NCBI GenBank assembly: GCA_905221605.1
Contig: CAJNDS010002129.1
Span: 364,501 to 428,500, forward strand
Source of the DNA: Symbiodinium natans
Lineage: Eukaryota; Sar; Dinophyceae; Suessiales; Symbiodiniaceae
Direction of reading: 5' to 3'
DNA length: 64,000 nt
Shown here: positions 45,476-57,970 of the stretch, one piece after another
Layout: the number at the start of each line of letters is the position of its first letter
How positions within the stretch are numbered: the first letter of the stretch is position 1
The notes under the pieces: model-generated
The model's database searches: none
What the model saw: the letters and a program-made list of their open reading frames with translations, nothing else
Told to the model about the DNA's origin: nothing
Translations under genes and position numbers: made by a program

Positions 45476-46345
45476 ACGAAAGCTCCCAGGGAGCTTCGTT
45501 CAATACCCCGTAAGGGCTGGGGCGGAGCCGTGGGGGTCTGGGGGTGGGGCTGGTCAAGAAATGGCCGTCGGCTTGCTATCCCCCTTTTTGGGGCATTCTC
45601 GGGTGCTCGGAGCGGTCTAATTTTGGTGCCTTTCTGCCTGAAACGGGACCGGCCTGATGCCGCTGATGCTCGCCTGCTGGGGTGCCTGGCGGTGGGCTCT
45701 GCTGCTGCTGGCCGCCCGCGGACGCCTGTCCCGAAAGCATTTTAGAGCCGTGATTACGACTTCACTTTTTTAAGAAATTATCATCCATCACGAGATCCAA
45801 CACGAAATCCATGACGACATGCATCCACGACGACATCCATCCATGCGTTAACGACGACAACGAAAAAACACGAAAACCATTTTCGACAATGCTCGAACAC
45901 GCAGAGGTTGTCGTTCGCGCGCTCGCGACACCCCGCGCACACGCAGAGGGTCATCGTTGTTGCGTTTCGACAACGTTTCGACAACGCAAAAAACACGCAG
46001 GGGGTTGTCAAACGGGCGTCACGACACCCCGTGCACACGCAGAGGGTCATCGTTTTTGTGTTTCGACAACGACATGACACGCAGAGGGTTCGCGTTTTTC
46101 CATTTTTTGAGGAAGTGCGGCGGCTCCCGCCAACCCTACCCCGTGCTTTAAAACATATTACTTTTTAAGAGGACAACCCTTCAAAGCCATCACGCAACGA
46201 AAGCACGCCACGAAATCCATCAAATCCATCACGCCATCCATCACGCCATCCATATAACGACATGCACTCTTTCACGACCACCCCCTCCGCTGAATAACCC
46301 TCCGCCATGCTTTCGGGAAAAGCGCTCGCATCACGGAGCTTTCGT
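45476..46345. mobile_element. 870-bp inverted-repeat insertion specific to unit 3
   Basis: The left end acgaaagctcc (45476-45486) is the reverse complement of ggagctttcgt (46335-46345). Units 1 and 2 lack this DNA at the equivalent place (near 26408 and 36700). Contents: (GACGACATCCATCC)-like repeats at both inner flanks, and three to four copies of a minisatellite of the type cacacgcagagggtcatcgt followed by tttcgacaacg, at about 45890-46100. No coding region. Confidence 0.6.
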
Positions 46346-47739
46346 TTCTGCCTGTGGCTATCAAGTCCGGTCTTGTCTTTGCAAGGGCATGGGTGAAGAA
46401 GGTGTGCTTAACGCCGAGAGCAGGCGCAGAGACTGCCAAATCATCATCCGAGGTTGACCCCAGACTCTATGCAATCAAGCGCCGCCTGATTCAACTTGTT
46501 CTGGGGTTGGCAACAAAGTCTCGTGGCCATGTCGTCTCCAAGAGTGGTCGCAGCGTTAAGGACATGGCAACACTACAACAAACATAAGTTATTGCCTTCT
46601 ACACCGGTTCAAGTGTGCACAAGATTTTCGAAGCAATCAGCGCAAAAGTAGCTCGAAGACAAAGTGAACGTGGCTTCAGTTCATTGATGGAAATGGTCGG
46701 AGTGCACCAGCCTGTTTGATGAGTTCCCTTTCCTTTGCTCTGCTCAGGACTTTGTGGTAACTGCCGAGAAACTGCCTCAGGAAGCAGAACGCACGATCCT
46801 GAGCGAGTGCGTCGCTCGCCGTCACGTGAAGGCCCCCAGTTTTCCACAGCCTGGCGATCCGCAAAGACCAGCGGTAGTGTCTGTTACTGGTCTCTGTCGT
46901 AAGCTGCCAGGCCTGGATGCGATCCACGTCCATGCAGCAGGTCGGCCCCAAAGATGGTCGGTGAGAAACGGGCGGTTGTCTACAGTAGAGAGCAGAGAAA
47001 CATGGCAGTGGTGAAGTCTCGGAAGCTCTTCTTGGCCACGAGCTCTTATGACAGTGGAAGTCAAGATTAGATCTTCCAACTCAGGTGAGAGACTCCATTG
47101 ACGCCTGCTGCCTCGACGATGTGACATCGCCAGTTGCAGATCACGTGACGGTGCAGATACCGGGTCGCGAGCACCGCAGCTGCCCCGGCTGCTTCACCAG
47201 CTCTCTGTCTTCTGGACTCCTCCTGTTGGCTGGCATCTCGCCGAAGCCTGGCCGCTGTCAGACGGTGCTGCTGTGGCTTGGCTGGGATCCCCGTGTGAGC
47301 TGCTTTGCAGGTTCCTTCATCTCCATGAGAGGCAGAAGTACTAAGCGGCATGCGGGCATAAGAGCGGCATGAGCAGTGTCAATGCTACCGCTCGTCCTGT
47401 GAGGCCCGCCTAGTAGGGATATGTGTCAGAAAACAGTTTCAGGCAGTCAGGTGCCTCCCTTTCCTAGTCACTTTGGCATGATTTTGCCAAAAGCTTGCAA
47501 GCGGCCCCCGGCAGCGTCAAACGTTTCCCCACACCAAGGAACTTGTCAGCACTTTCTCCCCCAAAACATCCCCAGGCATCAGCCCAGATGGCCTCCAACC
47601 TCTCCCTTCCGCCTCTCCCAGCGGCCAAAACAAAAGGGCCTCAGGCAGTTGGGGTTCGCACATGTTCGCACACGAGAGTGGCCACAGGATTGCGGTGTTT
47701 GGCCTCGCTTCGATCCGAGCTGCGACCTGCTGGGCCAAG

Positions 47740-48725
47740 ATGTTCTCCCACGAAAGCTACGGGTTCAGCAGCTTGGAGTGCGCAGTCAGGGCTTTCCGGT
47801 CCACCTGTGCACTGCCCCTGATCGCGCAAGCGCACCGCCGCGGCCTCGCAGAGCTCGTGACAGAGCAGATCCGCAGCGCAGCTGGCGATGACTTCATGGA
47901 GCCGTGGATGGAGAGCCAGAAGTCGAGTTTTGCCGTGATCCTGGCTTACCTGCTTCTGCACTTCCTCCACGCTGCCGCCTCTTACAGGCTTTCAGCTCAT
48001 TGCGATCCTAGTGGTGGTCTGTTGTCCTTGTGTGTGGAGTGTGCCGGAGGTTTTTTCAACGCAGGGTTAGCGCATTGCACGCTGCACCTGAACAGTTTCC
48101 TCATGCACTACATGGACTTCTTTGCAAGGGTTTGCGGAAACTCCACGAATGCAATCGGCAAGGCAGAAAAAACATGGACATGTGTGGCTGAGCCTGGGCA
48201 GCATAATGCAGCATAAAGCCGGCGGTCAGGACCGTGGTGTTTCTTTTTGAACTTTGCACTGGCGCAAGCATGTACATTCACAGGCGTGTGCAAATCTCCA
48301 AGGCCTTCGCGAGCACCATTTCCAGGCTGACTGGGGCAGTGTACATATTTCTCATGGCCTTTGCGATTCTTGAAGCCGTTCCTGCACTCGGGCAGCTTCT
48401 GCTTGACGCAGAAGGCCTGACGCTGGGATGCGGGTTTCACTGGGTGGTCCCTTCTCTTTCCTCAGCCGCGACGAACCTTGCACTCGCCCTCTATGTTTGG
48501 CGCTCTGCGGTCAAGGTTACGCAGAAGTGTGAATGCGCTGCTTCCTTTGCCAACCACGTGCTGTCGCTGACATCGTCCTTGCCGATGGCAGAGCGGCAAG
48601 GGCTTGTTCTACACCTTCAGCTCAGTGATGCCGGGGGTATACGGGTTAGTGGCATGAAGATCACTGGTGCGGTGATGTTGAAGCTGCTGTCAGTGCTCAC
48701 AACGGTGGTGCCTTGGTCTTCTTGA
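47740..48725 (+). CDS. Multi-pass membrane protein frame, unit 3
   Basis: Third copy: part a from ATG 47740 to stop 48216, part b from 48326 to TGA at 48723-48725. It has one extra codon (Gly) in SDAGGIRVSG compared with units 1 and 2. That 3-bp insertion keeps the frame, which suggests coding constraint. Confidence 0.5.
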
Positions 48726-49679
48726 CGGGATGGTACTTGCAGTTGTGGAAAGTTCGAGACAGACACATTTGAGCCCTTGACGCCGAGCCCCCAAACCCGA
48801 ACGCGGACGTTTGCCCGAGGCCGTGGCCGTTGTGATGCAGCTCATGTCCTGGAGCCAGCCGCGGCAGGAACGATTGTATCCTGTCAGGATTCACTGTCAA
48901 GTTTGTGATTCTTAGCCGAAAGGGCGCCGGGCATGTGTTGGGACTGTTGTGCGTGTTTTCTAAGTCAACCATGCTCCTTGCCTCCTCGCCCAGTGTCCCG
49001 CCCGGTCTCCTGGCACACCCCCAGAGAATCCTGCAGAGAAGCCCCGCCGAGTATCCATGGAGTGCCCACGCCCCCACCAGAGAAGCCCGCAGAGAAACCC
49101 ACCGAGAGTCAAGGGTATTGTGGGAGTAAACACCCCCACACCGGAGCGCACTGAGCACGCCTTGGAGAGAGTCCCGCCAAGTATCACTGGAGTGAACCTT
49201 AGAGAACTCCGCGGAGAGTCCCGCGACACAAGCCTGCGGCGAAGTATACGACTCAGGACTCTTGAGGGCAGGATGGCTCCCACGACAGGGAGATGTACCG
49301 TGGGATGGTCGAAGCAAAATACATCTTTCTTTTGGGCAAAGGGGGGGGGCAGGTCGACGGAGTGCACCCAGCACCCTAAATACCAGAAACCAAGAACAAG
49401 CATTTTGACCAACATTGCCCCAGGCCAGGCAGTTGTCGAGGTTTTGGTTGCAGAGGTAGCTTTGCGGTTTGCATGTTGCAGTGGGCGCAGGACTGTGCAG
49501 GAGGCGTGTGCGTGTGACATCGAAGCGGAGTTCTTCTTGCCATGCAGCTAAGGCAGATTCTGTTGAAACAAACCCTTGACGCCGTGATCTCGGGTTGAGA
49601 GCAGCAGATTTCTCCACGGTTTCTTGGGGCCCAAAGAACGGGGTCTGCTGCAGAGGGTGCTCTTCACAATATATCTCGT

Positions 49680-50400
49680 GATTGCCCAGTGATCAACCAT
49701 TTGCGTAGAGATGACTGTATGCCGATGTATGCCGTATTTCATTTGTTATTTAATCAGCCAACGCTGATGCAGACTTGCTCAAGCTTGAGTCTGCTTTCCT
49801 GATGGGAATCTGGTCTGAAATCTTGCTTATAAGCTCTGCATATCAAGGAATCCGCCAAAGCGTTCGGTCTCAAGCCCCGTAGGGGACTGATTTTCGCGAT
49901 TGCCCAGCGATTTTAAGCCGTCACATGCGTCACTTTGACTCTGCTTTCTTAAGAATGTTCTCAGTGACTCGTTTTTGCACGCGGATGTCAACCACTTGCG
50001 TAGTGGTCACCGTATGTGTCACATGGTTTCCAGCTGCTTACGGTGTATGGGTTGCTGTTAGCTGTGTGACCACTGATAAGGTCTTTCTCGGCATGCGCCT
50101 GGTCTCACATGTTTTTTGAGCGACAGCTGGGAGACCCCTTTCAAGAAATGTATCCCAGCCCTCACAGTTGCCCAGTGAATTTTCAGCAGCCACATGCGCC
50201 ACTTATCAATCCGCCTGCTTACGAAATGGAATGCTCTCTGTGTTTTCAGCTCAAAATCGGAGCATTGGTGTAGTGGTCACTGTATCATGATTTCCAGCTT
50301 TTTGCGGGCGTGGAAGGCTGGCTGTTGGCTGCGTGACCACTGATGTGGGATCGCTCAAGAAAGCGTCTGCGTAATGCATCCGTTGAAGTGGTCTTCTACC
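49680..50400. repeat. Internal repeats with A-box-like motif, unit 3
   Basis: Clearest of the three arrays. Successive copies of the gattgcccagtga segment start near 49680, 49890 and 50165, and tggtgtagtgg lies at 50266-50276. Confidence 0.45.
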
Positions 50401-52399
50401 CTCGGCTTTTGAGACTCCACAGTAAAAAGGCAGCTGGTGCGGTGCAGCATCTTTGGAAGATGACCCAGAGAAGGCTGGTCGTTCAGTCCCCTAAACCCAC
50501 CCCTAAGTTCGAGCAAGAAGTGAGGAGCTGGTGGGCCTTGTCGCCCCATGCTCATCATGGGCAAGGCAAGTCATTTCTCGGGGTTTCCATGGCGGTTTTA
50601 TTGCATTGACAAGGCTTGGAGGGCCGTGCTCCTGTCAATTGGCTAAAGTGACAGCTGTATGTCAAAGTGCCGGCCACAAAACATCAAAGTCGAGGTCAGA
50701 CAGGCGACTGTTTCCTGGAGACTACATGCACGTGCGAGAACTGTCGCAGGGAACCTCGTAGATGGTGTGGGTTGAGTCTGAGGGCAGCCATGAACGGGGC
50801 CCCCTGCGACCCTGATACGCTATCGCTCAGCTCTCCCCATGAGATCACCCTAAACCCTAAACCCTCTAAACCCTATAAACCCTCTAAACCCTCTAAACTA
50901 ACCCTAAACCATGGATAATCACGAGTTGGACCCACAGGGGTGGGAGGTGTTAGAGCCGCAGCTGCGAGAAGCAGAAGTCCTGATCCCAGTTTTCAATTAA
51001 ACCTCTTCTTAATCGCATTCATGTTATGAATATCATTCGTATTCTTGCCATTAATATTACCCTAAACCTCAAGCTTCCACTGACTCTTAGATACCGTCAT
51101 TCGCTCCAGACGTTTGGTGATGAATGCAGACTAAGATGGAGGACATCTTCAGAGTAGACGTTCCAAGAGTCTTGTTTTCATGTTGGGTCTTGGATGTTCG
51201 TGAGCGTCGGCCCAGACAAGGGCCCGACAGGTAGGTTGCACAAGTTGCATGGCGCCCTCCTTCATGGTGTTCGGGGGACTTTGGCCCGACCATGGCAGGC
51301 CACGGCAACACCGCGCAGCCAAAGTTTTTCGTTCGAGCCTCAGCAGATTGTGTTTGTCCGCCCTCGCTTCTGCAGAGCCACCTGGCCAGCCCACTTCCAG
51401 TGAGGCTCAGGCCCAGCAGATCAGACCACAATGGCTGCAGCAACAGGCCCCATATCAGGCCAGGACAGTCCAGGACTTTGGTGGTGGCGCGGGGAAACTG
51501 TTGGTTTTGGCTTGGGCAGTGATCCTTTGAGGTGTCAGCACAAAGGCCTGTGCGGTGTCCGAGTTCTTGATGAGCTACGCAGGTTTCTTAACTTCAGAGT
51601 CTTGTTATTCAATCCTACAGCCAAGAGTTCAAGGGGCAGGACCTGCGACGCAAGAAAGCTGGAAAGATGTGGTGTCTGCAGACCCTGGACTTGAGAAAAT
51701 GCGCTCACGAAGTCCTGAGGAGACGCTTGATGACCCCAATTTGCAGCCTAAGTCCCAAACCACGAAACCACGGCCAGACGCGGCCGATGTCGCCTTTTGG
51801 CGGGCAGCAGCGACTGCCGCATCAGCACTGGGAGGTCCATCCCAGTTTTTTTTTTGAAGCTAAGGCATCCTTGGCAGTGTGTTTTTGCCCGATCTAGCCA
51901 AGTTTTTCTACACCCGACATGGGACAGCTAAGTGCGTCATTGTACGTCGTCTCGCACAGTCGCGGTGCCAATAGCCAGGTGGGGTAGGTGCGAAGTACCG
52001 CGCGCTGGTCTCAATTTGAGATTGCGTAAAGGTTAGAGGTTCATGTATGTGTTGAACATCTCAACTATATACATGGATGCGCAACAAACCAGACAAACAC
52101 GCTTTAGTTAACAACTTATGTATACTTCGTCACCGAAAGCCTCATCACCGAAAGATCACCGAGAGATCTTCGACACCGAAAGAATGGTCTTAAAGATCAA
52201 AAGAAGGGTTGCTCCGCAAAGAGTACGAAAGATACAATAGTTTTTAGTCACGATAAACTCCTCCCCAGCTAATCAGTCTTACATTCACTGGCGTTGCAAG
52301 GTCGTTTACAAGAAATTCTCCACCATGCTCTGTACAGCTTCAGGCGTATTCGCCTGGATCGCGCTCAGCCCTTGCGCTTGCGGTGCAAAAATTTAAGAA

Positions 52400-53110
52400 G
52401 GTATGTACTGTATGTAACGTATGCAATGAACGTAACGGATGTTGTGTATGTAATGTATGTCATGTATGTATTGTACGTAGTGTATGTAGTGTATGTAATG
52501 TATGTAATGTATGTAGTGTATGTAATGTATGTAATGTATGTAATGTATGTAATGTATGTAATGTATGTAATGTATGTAATGTACGTAATTCATGAAATGT
52601 ACGTAATTCATGTAATGTATGTAATGTATGTAATGTATGTAATGTATGTAATGTATGTAATGTATGTAATGTATGTAATGTATGTAATGTATGTAATGTA
52701 TGTAATGTATGTAATGTATGTAATGTATGTAATGTATGTAATGTATGTAATGTATGTAATGTATGTATTGTATGTAATGTATGTAATGCATGTAATGAAT
52801 GTAAAGTATGTAAAGTATGTACGGTATGTAATGTACGTATTGTATGTAATGTATGGAATGTATGTAATGTATGTAATGTATGTAATGTACGTAATGTATG
52901 TAGTGTATGTAATGTATGTAATGTATGTAATGTATGTAATGTATGTAATGTATGTAATGTATGTAATGTATGTAATGTATGTAATGTATGTAATGTATGT
53001 AATGTGTGTATGTGTGTAATGTGTGTAATGTGTGTAATGTGTGTAATGTGTGTAATGTGTGTAATGTATGTAATATGCCCGTAATGCATGTAATATGTAT
53101 GTAATGTATG
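52400..53110. repeat. TGTATGTAA (9-bp) satellite, unit 3
   Basis: Second copy of the satellite in the equivalent intron, about 710 bp and more homogeneous than in unit 1. It contains a run of TGTGTGTAA variants near 53005-53070. Unit 2 keeps only the first few copies at 44137-44180. Confidence 0.95.
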
Positions 53111-53252
53111 CAGAGTATGTGTGTCTCTCTGTGAGTGCGCGCATGTATGTGAATGTATGTACGTATGTGCAGGCGTGTGTATGTATGTGTATGCGTGAGT
53201 AGGCCCATGCATGCATGCAAATAGATGCATACGTGTTTTGTCTTTGGTCTAG

Positions 53253-53396
53253 GCGTTTCTTGCTGCGGAGCATCCACGCTTCAGACTTTGGCCGGCTGGG
53301 ATTGAAGAGAATGAATGCCCCTCCTGCCAGGGCGATGGCTACAAGGGCGATGGCTACAAGGGCGGCGGATACAAGGGTGGCGGGCGGAACTGGTGA
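53253..53396 (+). CDS. GYKG-repeat terminal exon, unit 3
   Basis: Homologue of 33456-33599, also 47 codons after ctag|gcg. It reads AFLAAEHPRFRLWPAGIEEN and later GDGYKGDGYKGGGYKGGGRN, with TGA at 53394-53396. The frame is preserved, but the upstream exons of this unit are damaged. Confidence 0.5.
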   Translation, partial: AFLAAEHPRFRLWPAGIEENECPSCQGDGYKGDGYKGGGYKGGGRNW

Positions 53397-55664
53397 GTGC
53401 TTGGCGCTTCGAGCAGTATTCGCGGCGAGCTGGATGCAAAAGGAAGCACAAGCGCAGTAGGAATGCGGGACGTCAACTCATGTGTGTTCTTTTGCAGAAT
53501 TTCGGGTTGTTCTTCATTCTCGGCGTGGGTTGTTAGGGTCTAAGTCTAAGTCAACCGTGCTCCGCCCGGTGTCCCGCCCGGTCTCCTTGCCCTGGAGTGC
53601 CGACCGGCAGAGAATCCAGAGAGTCCCATCCAGTATCCCTAAAGTTCCCACTCGCAGAGAAGCCCGCCGAGTATGCCTGAGCTGAGCCCCCCAAAAGAGT
53701 GTCGTCATGGAGCCAGCGACATGATAACTCTTTCACTTGGGCTAACAGTGAGTCCACACTTGGACGAGCCTAAACAACTCGCAAGTTCCACGCGTCTGTG
53801 AGTACCTGCTTGTGTTGGGTTAGTGCATGCGTGGTTGCACGTGTTGATGTGACGTTCGCTGCAAGATTGTGACATCACAGCTTGCAAGTAGAATCAGTAG
53901 AGGAAGTAGTGCCCTTTGAGCATTTTGCTTTTCCCACCCACCACGTCCCTGCAAAATGCGTCGGGCTGGTGCAGGGGGTGAAGGTAGTCCCTGCCCTAGG
54001 GCCCGCACTGGCGGCTGCAACCCCCTGGGCCGGGAGCTACATGTAGATACTGTAGGGCACTGTAGGGTAGATCCCTCTGAGACTCAAAGGATATTCCCCA
54101 GCGTCACCGAAGGAAAAGAAGTGGAACTGTGCTTCTTCTGCCTGGTCGCGTCTGCACAGTCACGTTCAGTTTAGGCCATGTTAGTCTGGAGTGAAAAGCC
54201 AGTGGAGAATCCCTCTGGGCTTGCCTGGCTGGCCCCGATCCAGCAGAGTATGCCTCAAGAACAACCATGACAGAGTCCTCCTGGGCGAAGTATCCGTAAG
54301 TCCTTGTCCGAAGTATCCTTGATTCCTTGTCCGACAAGGGCAGGATGGCTCCGACATTGGTTAGCTTCGGGGTGAGGATGATCGAAGTGAATATCTTTTG
54401 GCGTGTGGGGTGCCCACAACCCACAGCATTGTAAGCCCAAATGTCCAGCCGAGAAAGTCGTGTCACCTGTTTTGATAGCTTCCATCGGACATCTGATCGG
54501 TAGCTTCCCGGGATCCTGGCAGGCTGCTTGCCACCTTCTCAGGGCTTTTGATGGCTTTTGCCACGTTGGCAGCATGGCCCGATGCAACACAACATGGCAA
54601 AGCACAAGCACCACACGCTGGGCTCTGCTAGCAATAGGTGTTGGCCATGCAACTCACAGGCATTGCACGCGTGTCAAGCAGATACTCTGCCTGCCAATGA
54701 CATGCTGTCATCCGTCGGATCACTGGTACTAGTACTGGACCTGATGGCGAACAGCGGTGGCAAGCCTTCTGTCTTGGAGATCGCGGAGGTCACCAGCCTC
54801 AGAGCCGGGGTATTTTCAGGTGTCAGGTTCGTGGTTTCGACTGGAAGCAGCCTTGTCCTTGGTTTCGCTCGGGCATGGCAATCGGCTAGACATTGAGGTC
54901 GCTGCAACGAAGCCCTGAGCTGCTGCAGTCCGTCTACTGTTTCTGGGAGATGTGACATGACTTCCATCGCTTGGCGATGCTTCAGTCGGTTGCGCATGCC
55001 AAGGTGTTTTCCAGGAAGAACGCGCAGCCGGACGCCAGGGGTGCCGTCAGGGCTGCCATCAGGGGTTATCCTCTCTCCTGCACAGAGTTGCATCGCCTCT
55101 TTTCGCTCCTGTCATGTTTGAGCGGTATTTGTTGAGGGCATGAAGGAGACTTGTTCTGCCACAGCGCGAGCCACGAAATGAGTCGATCGGAGCTGCGAGG
55201 AGCCACCTCAGGAGCCCGCGTTGCCGCGCAGACAGAATGAATTTACTTTCCAGGCCTACGGCTCCCCTTTGCGTATTCAAACTCTCACCTCACTCTGTTG
55301 TCGGACCTCTGACTGGGAGGTCGTTCTGTTGAGAAGCAGTCTCGACACCAAGATCGGCCTGAAACACGCCCGGCTCCAAGCACAGAGCTGCACGTGCTGC
55401 AGCAGAAGTCGCTCTCTTCCCTTGCTTTGTCTTTCTGGCTTCCGCAGCTATGCAATCTAGGCATTCCTGAACAAGATTTATCATTGGACAGCAAGACTTG
55501 ATATTCCGCTAGTTAATCCTCTCATGTTGGTGAGCAAGTGGACGGCACGAGCTCCTTGGATAGTGTTGGTGATTTTCCAGCGCCTTTGTAAACAAGTCTC
55601 TTGGGCACTTGCAGCACATGAATCTTGGATGCTAAGGTGACACGAGATGGCCAGCTCAAGGTAC

Positions 55665-56085
55665 ATGAGGTCGTGCTCGACACTCATCTTTTCAAAGTCA
55701 GCTGAAACGGAAGCGATGGAATGTCTGCTCCACAGGCGCTTTGCATACTCAGCAGTGGCTGAGACGGGGAAGTCTCCATTTGCGGACACATAGGACACCA
55801 CCCAGAACGAGCATGTCCACCAAGATGGCTAAACAACAAAAAGTCGAGTGTCCACGGCACTCCTTGTGCACAGCTACTCTCTTCATGGTATAGCCAGTGA
55901 CCCCAAGGGTAGATCGACGCCATGGCAGCCCCCGCAGATGCTTGTTGCGGTGGCAAGAAGATGCTCGAGCCGCTTGGTGCCAAGGGTACGGGAGACTAGG
56001 GGGGTTCAGGGGTTCAGGAGTTCAGGAGTTCAGGCTTTTGGGGGGTTTTAGGAGTTTAGGGTCTTTCGGGGACGTGCGTGCGGTG
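55665..56085. other. Spacer right of the duplication array
   Basis: The + strand shows only TTTAGG-like fragments at 56000-56065. The - strand has a protein-like frame (about 55801-55640: VSYVSANGDFPVSATAEYAK, then FEKMSVEHDLMYLELAISC) that would be the only gene on that strand. I cannot identify it. Confidence 0.3.
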
Positions 56086-56113
56086 AGTGTTGTACCTCCT
56101 TGACCTTGCATCC

Positions 56114-56311
56114 ATGGAAGAGGGCAAACATGAACGAGGCAGGCTAGATGCAAAAAGGCAAATTGAAAGTGATCAGGGCCAGAGGCCCCAGATACCCCTG
56201 ACTGAACTTCCTGAGGATGAAGACTCAAGTCGAAAAGCCCACGTTGAAGATGAAGACTCAAGTCGAAAAGCCCACGTTGAAGAATTGCAAAAACTCTCAG
56301 ACCAAACATGA
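56114..56311 (+). CDS. Small open frame with an 11-codon in-frame duplication
   Basis: ATG 56114 to TGA 56309-56311, 65 codons: MEEGKHERGRLDAKRQIESD and onward, strongly charged. DEDSSRKAHVE is repeated twice exactly (56216-56248 and 56249-56281, 33 bp each). It could be a first exon or a small protein; no family recognised. Confidence 0.3.
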   Translation: MEEGKHERGRLDAKRQIESDQGQRPQIPLTELPEDEDSSRKAHVEDEDSSRKAHVEELQKLSDQT

Positions 56312-56653
56312 CCAATACCGCCTGCATGTGAAGACCGTCAGATTTCTCATCATCCTCCTCCAGCACCTCAGTGTGCCGCAGCTTTCACAAGCAGGCTGCC
56401 CCGCTGGGCCGTCGTCGGCCGTGGCAGCAACCAAGTGCCTCAGAGTGACAGAGGGTACGAAGTTTGAGACTATAGCTAGGGTTCCCTGATCCAGATCCCA
56501 ACTCCAGTGATTGTGGCAACAGAGTCTCCATGAAGGATTGGCATGGGATCTGCATCTTGCTTGTGTGCTGTGACAGGTCCTCATTGGGGTCTTAGAGCAG
56601 TTACTGGGGCATATGCATGGTGCCGGGTTATTCAAGCTATGAGTCTCACACCT

Positions 56654-56754
56654 AGGGGGTTGCGAAAGTAGGGGACCCCCAATATAGATCCCCAAGTAGC
56701 AGGATCCCGTCGTAATAAGGACCCCAATCAGGTACCCCTAATTTCGGAAACCCC
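56654..56754. mobile_element. MITE-like element, about 100 bp
   Basis: Left arm agggggttgcgaaagtaggg pairs imperfectly with the right arm ending taatttcggaaacccct. Both arms carry GGGGACC/GGTACCCC. The right arm resembles that of 18488-18621, suggesting one family. Confidence 0.45.
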
Positions 56755-56943
56755 TGGCAATTAGAACTAGGGCAGCGGCCCACAGTCCCTCTAAGAAATT
56801 GAGAGTCGCAGCCGCATGATCTGCCAGTTTGTGGTTCAGCTCCTGGCGCGGCTCAAGGCTCGGCACTCGTAGCTTTTGGGGCTTTTTTGGCGTTCTCTCT
56901 GCCGGGTGCTGCAGCTTTTTCAGTCACGAGATAAAGTGGGCGA

Positions 56944-57780
56944 ATGCCTCATGTTGAATTGTGCAAGTGCCGAATCGGTTCGTGGGTGAGTCGTTTGCTT
57001 GGCACGGAGCTTGGAAATCGGTTCACCCAAGCCCTCAATGATCAATGGCAACGCAAAGTTCAAGGTAGAGGTATGTATGTGTTCAAGGGCACCTGCCAAC
57101 AGTTCGGGGGAACTTTTAACCTATCCTCCCTTGCCATGTGTGTGTGGTTGCCAACAACAACGCTTTGATCCTGTTCCTTCTCAACGCCTTCGAACCGGGT
57201 TGGGTTCCCGGGTTAAACTCTTACCCTCCTTGCAGGCTTTGGGGAAAGAGGTCAGCCATGTTGACCCCTCCAGCGGTGCAGAGCCTGGCATACCGAGCCT
57301 CTGAACAGATTTAGTGGGGCTCCGGGCTGTGGATGCAGTTGTCAAGAGGGTTCACGTTGGGGCTCAAAGCAACGGCAGGAAGGCTCTGGCAGATGTCAAG
57401 GAGCCGCTGGACGCCGTGAACTTGCATCTCGGTTGCCGACGGGCCCTGGGCAGGGGTGTTTGGCAGCTCGGCGCGCCGAGTCAGATGGGGGGGGGTTCTC
57501 CGAAAGAGTATGTGCCCTCCTGGGACTCGTGGACCTCAACCCTCAACCCTGGGGGAGTGCGATTCGTTCCAAGCCTGCGGTCGCAATGCAGGTGCGCGAA
57601 CCCCAAGATAGGGGCCCCTTGTCTGCAGGTAAGGGAATATTCGTGGATGCTGTACTGCACTACTCGCAGGAGCACAGTTGCTTGCACCTTCGCTGGCCTG
57701 GCATGCCTGGCTTGTTCCCCTTAAGCCCCGAACCCTTTGCTTTCTACATCTCTGAGAAGGGGGTGCATACCTAAACCCTA
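56944..57780 (+). CDS. Candidate exons of an unidentified gene
   Basis: RLLGTELGNRFTQALNDQWQ (near 56993), AVDAVVKRVHVGAQSNGRKA, then LADVKEPLDAVN (near 57325-57425), and GIFVDAVLHYSQEHSCLHLR (near 57635). Each has protein-like composition, and the pieces sit next to AG|G-type sites. Family and junctions not recognised. CCCTAAA repeats follow at 57771-57795. Confidence 0.3.
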
Positions 57781-57970
57781 AACCCTAAACCTAAACGTTA
57801 AACCGCCCAAACCATAACCATATACGCAGATCGGGCTCCAAACTGTAGCAAAGCCTGACGGCAACGCCTGAAACCAAAAAGCCCTCCAAAACCCTGAAAC
57901 GCCTGGGCGCCCTGGGCACCCTAACCCGAAAAGACCCCAAACACCCTAGTGCCTAAAACCCTAGATGCCC

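Larger units (their letters stand above)
44262..55664 (+). repeat. Tandem duplication unit 3 (11.4 kb), partly decayed
   Basis: Homology to units 1 and 2 ends at ctcaaggtac (55655-55664), the phrase that precedes the start of units 2 and 3. The unit has an 870-bp insertion at 45476-46345. Relative to unit 1 it lacks 48 bp after gagccgcagctg (near 50963) and about 370 bp between about 51086 and 51102. It keeps the satellite and the GYKG exon. Confidence 0.85.

Noticed and set aside
48697..49617. 306-residue open frame on the - strand
   Set aside because: It lies antisense over the 3' end of the membrane frame and a proline-coding minisatellite. In unit 2 the equivalent region is broken up, and there is no protein-like motif.
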